Below are positions 16,846-26,500 of a DNA stretch of 64,000 nucleotides, in pieces. Numbering within the stretch: the first letter of the stretch is position 1; the number at the start of each line of letters is the position of its first letter. The stretch is from NCBI RefSeq assembly GCF_000014565.1, contig NC_008271.1:124001-188000 (forward strand). The letters are read 5' to 3'. Source of the stretch: Rhodococcus jostii RHA1 (lineage in GTDB: Bacteria > Actinomycetota > Actinomycetes > Mycobacteriales > Mycobacteriaceae). A program made the translations under genes and the position numbers. The notes under the pieces are model-generated. The model was not told the origin of the DNA. It ran no database searches and saw nothing but the letters and a program-made list of their open reading frames with translations.

Positions 16846-17817
16846 ATGCGGCTGATTGCGCCCATGCTGGCCACGGCCGGCACGCTTCCGGACAACACGG
16901 ACCGCCCGTGGAGTTTCGAGATGAAGTACGACGGGTGCCGGATGCTGGCCTCGGTTGGCGGCGGCCACGAACCGGTGCTGTGGACCCGCGCCATGAACGT
17001 GGTGACACCCTCATATCCCGAGATCGCCGAAGCATTGACGGCAGCATTCGGCGGCCGCGGGCGCATCGTTCTCGACGGCGAGGTCGTCGTACTCGATCAG
17101 GGCAAGCCGTCGTTCGGGCTGCTCCAGCGCCGACTGGGGGTCGCCCATGCGACGAAGCCGTTGCAGCGGCGAATCCCTGTGACATTCTTACCCTTTGACG
17201 TCCTCGCGCTCGACGGAGACGATCTCACGAAAGCGTCATATCTGGAGCGGCGGGCGGAGCTGGCCGAGCTGGATTCGACCATCCAGGACGTCGGCGGCCT
17301 GCCCATCACCGTCCCTCCGCACTGGGACAATCAGAGCAGCAAAATCATGCTGAATGCCGCGAAAAGTGCTGGTATGGAAGGGGTTTTAGCCAAAAGGTCG
17401 ACATCGCTCTACCTTCCGGGCCAGCGTAGCCGATCCTGGATCAAACACGCAATCCGCACTCGCAGTTCGGTTTTGGTCATCGGCTTCGTCGGCTCGAGCC
17501 GATCGGTCGCGGCTCTGATCCTCGGGGCGTACGACGCCGAAGGACGGTTAGTCCAGGTCGGTTCTGTGTCCTCCGGACTGACGGTGTCGATGCGCCGACA
17601 GCTCCGGGAGGACTTCCGGCCGTTAGAACGCCCTAGCAGCCCTCTCACGGACCCGTCAGCGGCCGCGGAGACCTTCCCCGGGGTTCAGTGGCTGAATCCT
17701 CGGCTGGTCGTGGACGTCGCTTACAGGGCGCACACGGCGGGCGGGCTCCGGCACCCCTCACTGAAAGGCCGGCGCTTCGACGTCGATTTTCAATCGGTTC
17801 GTGTGGAGGACCTGTAG
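16846..17817 (+). CDS. Stand-alone ATP-dependent DNA ligase (LigD ligase-domain type)
   Basis: 323 aa, about the length of the ligase domain of bacterial LigD or of LigC. Motif I EMKYDGCR has the nucleophile Lys at residue 27. Motif III is LPFDVLAL, motif IV MEGVLAKR and motif V SWIKHA. An OB-fold follows (about residues 200-310) with the WLNPRLVVDVAY ending seen in this family. No polymerase or nuclease domain is attached and no ku gene is near. It seals nicks with ATP, probably in end-joining or base-repair side pathways. A hairpin follows the gene. Confidence 0.9.
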   Translation: MRLIAPMLATAGTLPDNTDRPWSFEMKYDGCRMLASVGGGHEPVLWTRAMNVVTPSYPEIAEALTAAFGGRGRIVLDGEVVVLDQGKPSFGLLQRRLGVAHATKPLQRRIPVTFLPFDVLALDGDDLTKASYLERRAELAELDSTIQDVGGLPITVPPHWDNQSSKIMLNAAKSAGMEGVLAKRSTSLYLPGQRSRSWIKHAIRTRSSVLVIGFVGSSRSVAALILGAYDAEGRLVQVGSVSSGLTVSMRRQLREDFRPLERPSSPLTDPSAAAETFPGVQWLNPRLVVDVAYRAHTAGGLRHPSLKGRRFDVDFQSVRVEDL

Positions 17818-17832
17818 ACCGGCGAGAGGAAA

Positions 17833-17862
17833 GCCGCCGACGCCTTCCCCGGCGTCAGCGGC
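17833..17862. terminator. Hairpin after the DNA ligase gene
   Basis: GCCGCCGACGCC pairs with GGCGTCAGCGGC (one mismatch) around TTCCCC, 15 bp after the ligase stop and before the convergent coiled-coil gene. Confidence 0.65.
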
Positions 17863-17953
17863 TCCTCATCGCTATCCGGTGGTATTCCTGCGGGTTTGTC
17901 CCTGCAGGCCTGCACGGGCCCGTGGTCATTGGGCGTCCTCGACGGTGATTGGT

Positions 17954-19027
17954 TCACACGGTCGCGGCGCCCCCGCCGCCGGGATGCCGCCGTAGTTCCT
18001 CGATCGTCTGCTCGGCGGCGCGCAGCGCGGTGGTCAGGGCATCGACGCGTTCGGAAGCTGATTGCCGAGCCTCGGCCAGTTGTGCGGCATGATCGGCGCG
18101 CGCTTGTTCGCGGTCCGTGCGGACCTCGGTGCGCAGGTCGGCGAGTTCGCCGCGAAGACGGTCCACGTCCTCGCGGGCTTCCTGCGCGGATGTTTGCGCT
18201 GCAGCGGTCTGCGTTTCGGCGCGGGTCTGTGCGACCTGAGCTTCGGCGGCAGCCTCTTGCGCCGCGTCAACCTGTTGGGCAGCGGAGGCTTTCACCTCCG
18301 CGATCTCGGTGGCGGTACGGCCGCGGATCTCCTCGATCGCCTTCCGCGCCTCCTCCTGGGCAGCGCCGATTCGGCGTGATGCGTCGGTCTCTGCGGCCGC
18401 GATTCTCTCCGCCGCATCGGCCTGGATGCGCTCGAGTTCCGCGCGTGCCTCGGCGGCCTCGGTCTGGATCCGCGCCAGCTCCGCGTATGCATCCTCCGCG
18501 GCCGCGTCGGCTTCCTCGCGTGCCTGCTGATGTTCGCTCGCGCGGGCCTCGGCATCCCGGCGGCGACGTTCTTCGTCGCCCCGCAGCCGATCGGCTTCGG
18601 CAACTTTCGCGAGCGCTTCGGCGTGGGCTTGGTCGACCTCGGCCGCGGCCGCCTCGACATCGGTCACCGAGGTGACCGTCTCGGTCACGGCCTCAAGGAA
18701 ACCGCGGAGCTCCGCGAGACGGCGGGGCAGCTCCTCGAGCTGCACACCGAGGGTGGCCCGTGCCATCGACACCGGCGCCGTCACCCCCTCCTCATCCCCT
18801 GCGGCCCCCGGTGACTCGGCCTGTCCCGCGCCGACGGTCGCGAGGCGCCGGCGCTCCTTCCAGGCGTTGCCTTTGTTGTGCACCGGGCCCCCGGGATCGG
18901 CCTGTCCGCAGTACTTCGACGGCCGTCCTGTCTTCGGATCGTCGAGGCTGGGCCGACTGCACCTCCCACCGGGGAACTCGCACATCCCCCGGCGATCGCC
19001 CCGGGCCGCGGTGTCGTTGGTCGCCAT
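17954..19027 (-). CDS. KfrA-like coiled-coil protein with N-terminal Cys motif
   Basis: 357 aa. Residues 15-50 carry MCEFPGGRC ... KYCGQADPGG, a possible zinc-binding head. Residues ~95-345 are an almost continuous Ala/Glu/Gln-rich coiled coil (EARASEHQQAREEADAAAED, AEVKASAAQQVDAAQEAAAE). This layout resembles KfrA-type plasmid proteins, DNA-binding proteins with a long coiled coil linked to plasmid stability, although the classic KfrA N-terminal helix-turn-helix is not seen. A perfect inverted repeat 47-82 bp upstream of the start is a likely self-regulatory operator. Confidence 0.7.
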   Translation of the reverse strand: MATNDTAARGDRRGMCEFPGGRCSRPSLDDPKTGRPSKYCGQADPGGPVHNKGNAWKERRRLATVGAGQAESPGAAGDEEGVTAPVSMARATLGVQLEELPRRLAELRGFLEAVTETVTSVTDVEAAAAEVDQAHAEALAKVAEADRLRGDEERRRRDAEARASEHQQAREEADAAAEDAYAELARIQTEAAEARAELERIQADAAERIAAAETDASRRIGAAQEEARKAIEEIRGRTATEIAEVKASAAQQVDAAQEAAAEAQVAQTRAETQTAAAQTSAQEAREDVDRLRGELADLRTEVRTDREQARADHAAQLAEARQSASERVDALTTALRAAEQTIEELRRHPGGGGAATV

Positions 19028-19073
19028 AACTCCCGAGCCTACAGGTTTAGTATCTTGCGTGTCTATAGTTTCG

Positions 19074-19109
19074 TTTAGTTACGCATCTTTCGTCGATCGC
19101 GTAACTAAA
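19074..19109. promoter_or_regulatory. 11-bp-arm inverted repeat upstream of the coiled-coil gene
   Basis: TTTAGTTACGC (19074-19084) and GCGTAACTAAA (19099-19109) are perfect inverted copies separated by 14 bp, in an AT-rich patch. KfrA-type proteins bind such palindromes in their own promoter, so this is a candidate operator; it could also be a partition-type site. Confidence 0.6.
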
Positions 19110-19220
19110 GATACCCAATGAGTTGAGGCGTGCGGATGATCCGGCGCCGGGTGTCGGTTCTCGGCTGGTCTGGCGGTTTTCTCACTTTTGTGGCAAGACG
19201 GTGGCGGAGGCTCGTCCGAT

Positions 19221-19343
19221 ATGGCGGAGAAGCCCCCCACCACACGACGACCAGGCGAAACAACACCCCGGACGCCCCCGGACCCCGGCTACCGACCCCC
19301 ACGGCCAGCCGCAACGCGACCAGAGATCCGCCAGATCCGATGA
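19221..19343 (+). CDS. Possible 40-aa Pro/Arg-rich small protein
   Basis: ATG at 19221 follows GGAGG with 10 bp spacing; the frame reads MAEKPPTTRRPGETTPRTPP and continues Pro/Arg-rich to a TGA at 19341-19343. No family is recognised; support is only the ribosome site and the open frame. The rest of the 19110-19536 gap shows no gene. Confidence 0.25.
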   Translation: MAEKPPTTRRPGETTPRTPPDPGYRPPRPAATRPEIRQIR

Positions 19344-19536
19344 GAGGAATCAACCGGCGTTGCGTCCGGGGGATAAGTGGCGAACCGCAGGTCAGGCCAA
19401 CGAGCTTCGCCACATCGGGATGACAACCGACACTGGGGCCCGGTGTCGGTTGCGTCGGAAGCGGTGTTGCACCAAGCGGGCCGCGCCGAGACATTTCTCT
19501 ACCAGCAGGGGCTTGATCGCCGATACAGTCGCGCGA

Positions 19537-19827
19537 ATGGAGAAACCAATCCATGCCCACCACGCGGACCAAGGGAAGCCGTCCGGGGACTCCGGCGCTC
19601 CAAATGCCGTCTCCGTCGGCAAACAGACGGACGAACTCCTCGCCAAAGCCGTGGGTGAGGCTCTCGCGGCAGGCATGTCATGGGCACAGATCGGCGGGCG
19701 GCTCGGCGTACCAAATCCTGCCGCCGGCCAAGACGTCGTGACAGATCAGGACTGGCAGGAGGCAATAGTCGCCCACGAGAATGCTCGTGTAGCTCGGCAC
19801 AACGACCTAGAGGTCGGGCGTAGGTGA
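19537..19827 (+). CDS. Small protein with a helix-turn-helix-like motif
   Basis: 96 aa, ATG at 19537 (the frame is open further upstream but is not protein-like there). The stretch EALAAGMSWAQIGGRLGVPN has the spacing of a helix-turn-helix as found in small actinobacterial proteins that pair such a motif with few other features. The N-terminus is polar and the C-terminus charged. Its function is unknown; DNA binding is only inferred. Confidence 0.55.
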   Translation: MEKPIHAHHADQGKPSGDSGAPNAVSVGKQTDELLAKAVGEALAAGMSWAQIGGRLGVPNPAAGQDVVTDQDWQEAIVAHENARVARHNDLEVGRR

Positions 19828-19847
19828 GCAGACAGTAGTACGCAGGC

Positions 19848-20237
19848 TTAGGTCCATCGGGACCACAACGGCGGCGGGAAGTGTTCTGCCACCATCGGCG
19901 TGATGATCACAGGCAATCGTTCGGATCCATCGTCATCGCTTTTTCCGACGCTGGGGGCGCCGCCGGAAACCGTCGAAGCGATGCCGCCGGACGGCTGCCT
20001 GTACCCGCGCCCCTCATTGCCCTTGATGCCGCCACGGTACGAACGCGGGGTGCGGTTCAGAATCTCGGCGCGCATCCTGCGGGCCTCGGCCACTTGAGCC
20101 TCCTCCTGGCCCGTGAGGGGGCGCTCCTGGCGGGTGGCGTCTGCCCTTCCCAGGAACTCCTCCAGGCGGGCTACCTCTTTCGTCGTTCGTGCAGTCCTAC
20201 GGTTCGGCTTGGGTTTCTTGCTTCTGGGCTTGCTCAC
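19848..20237 (-). CDS. Hypothetical basic protein
   Basis: 129 aa beginning with a strongly basic segment (MSKPRSKKPKPNRRTARTTK), a helical middle (EEAQVAEARRMRAEILNR) and a Gly/Ser-rich tail. It could bind nucleic acid. No family is recognised. It is convergent with the 96-aa gene and lies 190 bp upstream of hsdM on the other strand. Confidence 0.5.
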   Translation of the reverse strand: MSKPRSKKPKPNRRTARTTKEVARLEEFLGRADATRQERPLTGQEEAQVAEARRMRAEILNRTPRSYRGGIKGNEGRGYRQPSGGIASTVSGGAPSVGKSDDDGSERLPVIITPMVAEHFPPPLWSRWT

Positions 20238-20426
20238 CGCTATGTCCCTCTCAAGGCAACTCTGGGCCGCACCAAAGTTACCGGCGTGACGTAGCTTCCC
20301 TCTCGCTTATGTGCGCACGGAGCTGAGCCAGGACGGTTGACTGACCTCGTTAACCGACCCCCAGGACACACGTGCTGTAGTTAGCTTCGAGTTACACGTC
20401 TGGCGCAGTTTTCAAAGGAGATCGGG

Positions 20427-22163
20427 TTGAGCAAGCTGGGGAACTTCGTCTGGGGAATCGCGGATCAGCTCCGCGGCGTGTACAAGCCGCATCAGTACGG
20501 CGGCGTGATCCTGCCCTTCACGGTCCTCCGACGTCTCGACTGCATCCTCGAGCCCACCCGTGACGAGGTGCGGGCCCTGGCCACGAAATACGCCGACGGC
20601 GCCCTGGACGTGCAAGTGAAGCGTAAGACCGGTCTGGCCTTCTACAACACCAGCCCGTTCGACTTCAAACACCTGCTTGAGGATCCCGAGGGACTGCGAG
20701 CAAACCTGGTGGACTACATCACCGGGTTCTCGGCCAACATCGACGTCTTCGAGCGGTTCAAGTTCGAGAACGAGCTGGCGACCCTTGATGAAAAGAACCG
20801 CCTGTACCTGGTGACGTCACAGTTCGCCGATGTAGACCTGCACCCGGACGTGGTGTCGAACGCCGAGATGGGCGACCTGTTCGAGCACCTGATCTACAAG
20901 TTCGCGGAGGCCTCCAATGAGGAGGCCGGCGAGCACTACACACCGCGCGACGCGATCCGGCTCATGGTCGACCTCCTCTTCGCCGAGGACAACGCGGCTC
21001 TGCTGGAGCCGGGGACCGTCCGGACGATCTACGACCCCACCGCCGGCACAGGCGGGATGCTCTCCGTCGCGGAGGAGCGGCTGCTCGAGCGTAACCCGGA
21101 CGCGAGGCTGCGGCTGTACGGGCAGGAGATCAACGACCAGTCCTACGCAATCTGCAAGTCGGACATGATCGCCAAGGGTCAGGATGTTGGCAACATCAAA
21201 CTCGGCGACACCCTGGCCGAAGACCAGTTTTTCGACCGGACCTTCGACTTCTGCATGTCCAACCCGCCCTACGGCGTCGACTGGAAGGCATCGCAGGAAG
21301 CTGTGAAGAAGGAAGCGCTCGCGCAGAACTCCCGCTTCTCCCACGGGCTCCCCGCCGTCGGTGACGGTCAGATGCTGTTCCTGTCTCACCTCGCGTCGAA
21401 GATGCGTCCGAAGCATGACGGCGGCGGCCGCGCCGGGATCGTCCTCAACGGCTCGCCGCTGTTCAACGGCGCCGCAGAGTCCGGTCCCTCGAAGATCCGA
21501 CAATGGCTCCTCAAGTCCGACCTGGTGGAGGCGATCATCGCGCTGCCGACGAACATGTTCTTCAACACCGGCATCGCCACCTACATCTGGATCCTCGACA
21601 ACACCAAGCGCCCCGAGCGTGAGGGCAAGGTGCAACTGATCGACGCCACACCGTTCTGGAGCAAGATGCGTAAAAGCCTCGGCGCGAAGAGCCGCGAGCT
21701 CGACGCTGGCGCCCGTGACCGGATTCTCGCTCTGTACGACGCGTACGACGAGGCCGACCCCGCCTACTCGAAGATCTTCACCTCCGACGACTTCGGTTAC
21801 TGGACCATCACCGTCGAACAACCGCTCCTCGACGAGGACGGGATGCCGGTGACGGACCGCAGCGGCAATCCCAAGCCGGACACGAAGAAGCGTGACACCG
21901 AGAACATCCCGTTCACGTACGGGGGCAACACCGAGGGAGAGGCTGGTCGCACGGCGACCATAAAGGCATACTTCGAGGCCGAAGTGCTTCCGCATGTGCA
22001 TGACGCCTGGATAGATGCGAAGAAGACCAGAATCGGTTACGAGATCCCGTTCACTCGCCACTTCTACAAGTACGTCCCGCCCCGCCCGATCGCCGAGATC
22101 GACGCGGACCTTGAGAAACAGGTAGCCAAGATCATGGAGCTACTCCGGGTGGTTGAGCAGTGA
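20427..22163 (+). CDS. hsdM: Type I restriction-modification DNA methyltransferase subunit
   Basis: 578 aa, TTG start with AAAGGAG 6 bp before it. HsdM N-terminal helical domain (MSKLGNFVWGIADQLRGVYK), then the N6-adenine methyltransferase domain with EHYTPRDAIRLMV, the SAM-binding DPTAGTGGML and the catalytic NPPYGVDW. It methylates adenine in the DNA target chosen by HsdS and is also part of the restriction complex. The GTG of hsdS overlaps its stop (GTGA). First gene of a complete three-gene operon. Confidence 0.96.
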   Translation: MSKLGNFVWGIADQLRGVYKPHQYGGVILPFTVLRRLDCILEPTRDEVRALATKYADGALDVQVKRKTGLAFYNTSPFDFKHLLEDPEGLRANLVDYITGFSANIDVFERFKFENELATLDEKNRLYLVTSQFADVDLHPDVVSNAEMGDLFEHLIYKFAEASNEEAGEHYTPRDAIRLMVDLLFAEDNAALLEPGTVRTIYDPTAGTGGMLSVAEERLLERNPDARLRLYGQEINDQSYAICKSDMIAKGQDVGNIKLGDTLAEDQFFDRTFDFCMSNPPYGVDWKASQEAVKKEALAQNSRFSHGLPAVGDGQMLFLSHLASKMRPKHDGGGRAGIVLNGSPLFNGAAESGPSKIRQWLLKSDLVEAIIALPTNMFFNTGIATYIWILDNTKRPEREGKVQLIDATPFWSKMRKSLGAKSRELDAGARDRILALYDAYDEADPAYSKIFTSDDFGYWTITVEQPLLDEDGMPVTDRSGNPKPDTKKRDTENIPFTYGGNTEGEAGRTATIKAYFEAEVLPHVHDAWIDAKKTRIGYEIPFTRHFYKYVPPRPIAEIDADLEKQVAKIMELLRVVEQ

Positions 22164-23335
22164 CGGCAGAGCCGTGGCTTCCTGAGATCCTCCCCAGTGG
22201 GTGGGTGGTGGCGCAGATGCGCCGGATAGCCACTTTTCGAAATGGGGCGGACTACAAGGAAGTGGAAGTCACCGAAGGTGGCTACCCTGTGTACGGATCG
22301 GGCGGCGAGTTCAGGCGTGCGTCGCAGTACCTTTACGACGGCGAGAGCGTTCTATTCGGGCGCAAGGGGACGATCGACAAACCGCTCTTAGTTTCTGGTC
22401 GATTTTGGACCGTCGACACGATGTTTTTCACCGAGCTGACCTCGAATATCGAGCCCCGGTACCTGCACTACTACGCCACCACTATGCCGTTCGACTACTA
22501 CTCCACAAGCACGGCATTGCCTAGCATGACTCAGGGTGAACTGGGTGGTCACCGTATTCCTTTGCCACCAATAACTGAGCAAGGGGCAATCGCTGACTTC
22601 CTCGACCGCGAGACGGCCCGGATCGACACGCTGATCAGGGAGCAGCGGCGGCTGATCGAACTGCTGCGGGAACGGCGGATCGCTGTGGCGGAAGGGCCCG
22701 TTGTCGGTCTCTCCTGGAGCACTCCGCTACGGAGCGTGACCGCTCTGATTCAGACGGGGCCCTTCGGGAGCCAACTTAAGTCAGACGAATACGAGACCGG
22801 CGGGACGCCTGTTATCAATCCATCGCATCTAGTCATGGGGAGGATCGAGCCCGACGAGCGCGTCGCGGTGAGCGCATCGAAGGCGTCTGAGTTGGGTCGG
22901 CACGCTCTACGGGCGGGAGATGTCATCGCAGCCCGCCGCGGCGAACTTGGTAGATGTGCTGTTGTCCGCGCAGAAAATACCGGATTTCTCTGCGGCACTG
23001 GGTCGGCCCTGATTCGGCTTCGCGAGACTGTCGCAGATCCCGAGTTCCTCGCGCTCGTCTTCAGTAGCCGCCGCAACCGAGACTCGCTATCGCTGGCGTC
23101 CGTGGGGGCCACGATGGACAACCTCAATGCCGACATCATTGCCACGCTGCGCATCCCGATGCCACCACTCCCGGAACAGCGACGAATCGTCGAATCGGTG
23201 GCAGAAGCCACCACAAAGATCGACACCTTGATCACTGAGACCGAGAGCTTCATCGACCTTGCCAAGGAACGGCGATCGGCACTCATCACCGCAGCGGTGA
23301 CGGGCCAGATCGACGTGAGGGATGAGGTGGCCTGA
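22160..23335 (+). CDS. hsdS: Type I restriction specificity subunit
   Basis: 391 aa with two target-recognition domains (about 1-145 and 195-330), each followed by a conserved helical spacer. The first spacer has QGAIADFLDRETARIDTLI and the second EQRRIVESVAEATTKIDTLI. The two half-site recognition domains decide the bipartite DNA target, which cannot be read from sequence alone. Overlaps hsdM by 4 bp. Confidence 0.94.
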   Translation: MTAEPWLPEILPSGWVVAQMRRIATFRNGADYKEVEVTEGGYPVYGSGGEFRRASQYLYDGESVLFGRKGTIDKPLLVSGRFWTVDTMFFTELTSNIEPRYLHYYATTMPFDYYSTSTALPSMTQGELGGHRIPLPPITEQGAIADFLDRETARIDTLIREQRRLIELLRERRIAVAEGPVVGLSWSTPLRSVTALIQTGPFGSQLKSDEYETGGTPVINPSHLVMGRIEPDERVAVSASKASELGRHALRAGDVIAARRGELGRCAVVRAENTGFLCGTGSALIRLRETVADPEFLALVFSSRRNRDSLSLASVGATMDNLNADIIATLRIPMPPLPEQRRIVESVAEATTKIDTLITETESFIDLAKERRSALITAAVTGQIDVRDEVA

Positions 23336-23336
23336 A

Positions 23337-26300
23337 GTGGCGCAGCACAACGAGATCGAGTTCGAGAAAGAAATTGCCGAATACCTGCACGCCCATGGAT
23401 GGCTGTACTCCCGGGATGACACCGGCTACGACCGTGAGCGAGCGCTGTTCCCCGAGGACGTTGCCGGCTGGCTCGCCGACACCCAGCCGGAGCAATTGGA
23501 CAAGGTCGTCAAGTCCGGCTCGGCTGATGTCGCCAAGCAGCAAGATCAGCTGCTTGATCGCATTGTAAAGATTTTAGACACTCCGTTGGAGAACGGCGGT
23601 GGCACGCTGAACCTTCTGCGGAAAGGGTTCTCGCATCTGTCTGCGAAGTTCCAGATGTGCGTGTTCCGGCCGGAGTCGACGCTGAATGTGAAGCGGAACG
23701 GTGAGTACGCGGCGGTGCGGCTGCGAGTGATGCGGCAGGTGCACTTCTCCACCGCCGACAACCGCTCGGTCGACCTGGTCTTCTTCGTCAACGGGCTCCC
23801 TGTCGCCACCGCGGAGCTGAAGACCGACTTCACCCAGACTGTCACGGATGCAATCAGCCAGTACCGCACGTCGCGACTGCCAAAGGACCCCGCGACAGGG
23901 AAGGCCCAGCCGCTGTTCGTGTCCGGTGCCCGGGCGCTGGTGCATTTCGCGTTGTCCAACGACGAGGTGTGGATGACCACCAAGCTCGCCGGGGACAAGA
24001 CGCATTTCCTGCCATTTAACCGAGGCAGCGAGGACGGCGGTGCCGGGAACCCGCTGAATCCGAACGGGTCGAGGACCTCGTATCTGTGGGAGCAGGTGCT
24101 GCAGCGGGATGCCTGGCTGAACATCCTCGGCCGGCTGATGTACATCAAGCACGAGTCCAGCACGGATCCCATCAGTGGCAAGACCAGCAAGTCGTCGACG
24201 CTGCGGTTCCCGAGGTTCCATCAGTGGGAGGCAGTCTCCGAGCTCACCGCTGCGGTCACCGCCGAGGGCGTCGGTAAGCGGTACCTGATCCAGCACTCCG
24301 CCGGTTCCGGGAAGACGGACTCGATAGCGTGGACCGCGCACCGGATGGCGCGGCTGCAGGTTGAGAACACGAAAGTCTTCGACTCTGTGATCGTAGTGAC
24401 CGACCGCAACGTCCTCGATGCGCAGCTGCAGGACGCGATCAAGCAGATCGACAACGATCAGGGCATCGTCGTTGCGATCGACCGGGATGAGGCTGCGAGG
24501 GCCGGCGGCTCGAAGTCGGGGCTGCTCGCGAAGTCACTGACCGACGGCAAGCTGATCATCGTCGTCACCATCCAGACGTTCCCGTTCGCGATGGAGGAGA
24601 TCCGCAAGAACAAGGGCCTCAAGGGAAAGACGTTCGCCGTGATCGCGGACGAGGCACACTCGTCGCAGTCCGGGCAGGTCGCCAGCAAGTTGAAGGCCGT
24701 CCTGACCGCAGAGGAGCTGCAAGACATCGAGGATGGCGCTGATGTCGATGTCGAGGCGGTGCTCGCGGCGGAGGCCAGCGAGCGTGCGGCGTCAGCGAAC
24801 ATCTCCTTCTTCGCGTTCACCGCCACCCCGAAGGGCAAGACCCTGGAGCTGTTCGGGCGGGCCCCCGCGGCTGGTGGGAAGCCGGTGCCGTTCCACGTGT
24901 ACACGATGAAGCAGGCCATCGAGGAGGGGTACATCCTCGACGTGCTGACCGGTTATCACTCTTTCAAGCTGGCGTTCCAGATCGGGCAGAACGCGACCAG
25001 CGAAGACGAGGTGGACCAGTCGCAGGCCACCAAAGAGGTCATGCGCTGGGTAAAGCTAAACCCGCAGACGATCGCCCAGAAGGCCGCGATCATCGTCGAA
25101 CACTTCCGTGCCAACGTCGCGCACCTACTCGATGGGCACGCGAAAGCGATGGTCGTCACCGACTCCCGCAAAGCCGCCGTTCGCTACAAACTCGCGATCG
25201 ATGACTTCATCGCGAAGAAGGGCTACGGCTACGGCACCCTGGTCGCGTTTTCCGGCGCCGTCCAAGACCCAGAGTCCGGCCCCAAGGACTTCACCGAGGC
25301 CACCATGAACCCTGGGGTTCACGATCTGCGGACCGCATTCACCGGTGATGCGTACAGGGTGATGATCGTCGCCAACAAGTTCCAGACCGGGTTCGACCAG
25401 CCCCTGCTGTGCGCGATGTACGTCGACCGGATCCTGTCCGGGGTCACCGCAGTGCAGACCCTTTCGCGGCTCAACCGGACCTACCGCACTCCGTCGGGAG
25501 TCTTGAAGTCCGCGGCGATGACCCAGGTCGTGGATTTCGTCAACGAGCCAACGGTGATCCGGGAGGCGTTCGAGCCGTACTTCACGGACGCGTTCCTCGA
25601 AACCGAAACCGACCCGAACCTGGTGCACGATCTCGCGGCGAAGCTCGACACCGCCGCGATCTACGCCCAAGCCGAGGTCGACCAGTGCGCGGAGGGGTTC
25701 GTCAAGGGCAGAGGCCACAGCGCTCTCGCAGCCGCTGTAGACCCGGGCAAGAAGCGTTTTGCCGAGCGCTACCAAGCGGCCTTGATCCACAACGGGGGTG
25801 AGGGCGACAAGGCGGCACTCGCTGAACTGGACATGTTCCGCAAGGATGTCGGTTCGTTCGTGCGGCTCTATGACTTCATGTCCCAGATCGTCGACTACGG
25901 CGACCCGGAATTGGAGAAGAAGCAGATCTATCTGCGCCATCTCGACAGGGTCATCCAGCCCGACAACTACACCGCACCAATCGATTTGTCCGACGTTGTC
26001 CTGCAGCGTGTCAAGCAGGTCGACCAGGGCAAGAGCGATATCAGCCTCGGTGCCAGAGTCGGGCTTACCGGTGTGACAGCGGCCGGTTCTGGAGAGAAGC
26101 GTGACCCGAAGATGGTCGCCTTCCGGCAGGTCCTCGACCGCCTCAACGACCTATTCGGGTCCGAAGACTTCACCCAGTCTCAGAAGGTCTCGTTTCTTGA
26201 GTCGCTGCTGCGGACCCTGCTCGACAACGATTCGCTCGTGCAACAGGCGACGGTGAACTCCACCAAGCAGTTCGTCGAGTCGCCAGACTTCGACGACGCG

Positions 26301-26447
26301 GTGACCGGCGCAGTGGCCGACAACCAGGGGGCGCACGAGAAGATGAGCGACTACTTCTTCACCAACGCCCCCGGCCGCTCCCACCTGATCTCCGACATCG
26401 CCAAGTGGTTCTACCAGGTCGTCTCTGAGGAGAATGCGAGCACATAA
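23337..26447 (+). CDS. hsdR: Type I restriction endonuclease subunit
   Basis: About 1036 aa. GTG at 23337 is preferred (a GAGG lies 8 bp before it); ATG 23322 is possible and overlaps hsdS. N-terminal PD-(D/E)xK nuclease with LVFFVNGLPVATAELK; then the translocase with Walker A HSAGSGKTDSI, the DEAH box ADEAHSSQSG, and helicase motifs FFAFTATPKGKTLELFG and VANKFQTGFDQP; a helical C-terminus contacts HsdM. It cuts unmethylated DNA after ATP-driven translocation. The gene looks intact. Confidence 0.95.
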   Translation: MAQHNEIEFEKEIAEYLHAHGWLYSRDDTGYDRERALFPEDVAGWLADTQPEQLDKVVKSGSADVAKQQDQLLDRIVKILDTPLENGGGTLNLLRKGFSHLSAKFQMCVFRPESTLNVKRNGEYAAVRLRVMRQVHFSTADNRSVDLVFFVNGLPVATAELKTDFTQTVTDAISQYRTSRLPKDPATGKAQPLFVSGARALVHFALSNDEVWMTTKLAGDKTHFLPFNRGSEDGGAGNPLNPNGSRTSYLWEQVLQRDAWLNILGRLMYIKHESSTDPISGKTSKSSTLRFPRFHQWEAVSELTAAVTAEGVGKRYLIQHSAGSGKTDSIAWTAHRMARLQVENTKVFDSVIVVTDRNVLDAQLQDAIKQIDNDQGIVVAIDRDEAARAGGSKSGLLAKSLTDGKLIIVVTIQTFPFAMEEIRKNKGLKGKTFAVIADEAHSSQSGQVASKLKAVLTAEELQDIEDGADVDVEAVLAAEASERAASANISFFAFTATPKGKTLELFGRAPAAGGKPVPFHVYTMKQAIEEGYILDVLTGYHSFKLAFQIGQNATSEDEVDQSQATKEVMRWVKLNPQTIAQKAAIIVEHFRANVAHLLDGHAKAMVVTDSRKAAVRYKLAIDDFIAKKGYGYGTLVAFSGAVQDPESGPKDFTEATMNPGVHDLRTAFTGDAYRVMIVANKFQTGFDQPLLCAMYVDRILSGVTAVQTLSRLNRTYRTPSGVLKSAAMTQVVDFVNEPTVIREAFEPYFTDAFLETETDPNLVHDLAAKLDTAAIYAQAEVDQCAEGFVKGRGHSALAAAVDPGKKRFAERYQAALIHNGGEGDKAALAELDMFRKDVGSFVRLYDFMSQIVDYGDPELEKKQIYLRHLDRVIQPDNYTAPIDLSDVVLQRVKQVDQGKSDISLGARVGLTGVTAAGSGEKRDPKMVAFRQVLDRLNDLFGSEDFTQSQKVSFLESLLRTLLDNDSLVQQATVNSTKQFVESPDFDDAVTGAVADNQGAHEKMSDYFFTNAPGRSHLISDIAKWFYQVVSEENAST

Positions 26448-26479
26448 CGTTCTGGCAATGAACGCCGACGAGCAGTTCA

Positions 26480-26500
26480 GCTCGCAGCCGACCTGCGAGC
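26480..26500. terminator. Hairpin after hsdR
   Basis: GCTCGCAG-CCGAC-CTGCGAGC is a perfect 8-bp stem with a 5-base loop, 33 bp after the hsdR stop. It probably ends the hsd operon. Confidence 0.6.

Noticed and set aside
20817..22061. 414-aa minus-strand frame opposite hsdM
   Set aside because: Typical high-GC antisense shadow, rich in Val, Gly and Arg; hsdM is unambiguous.
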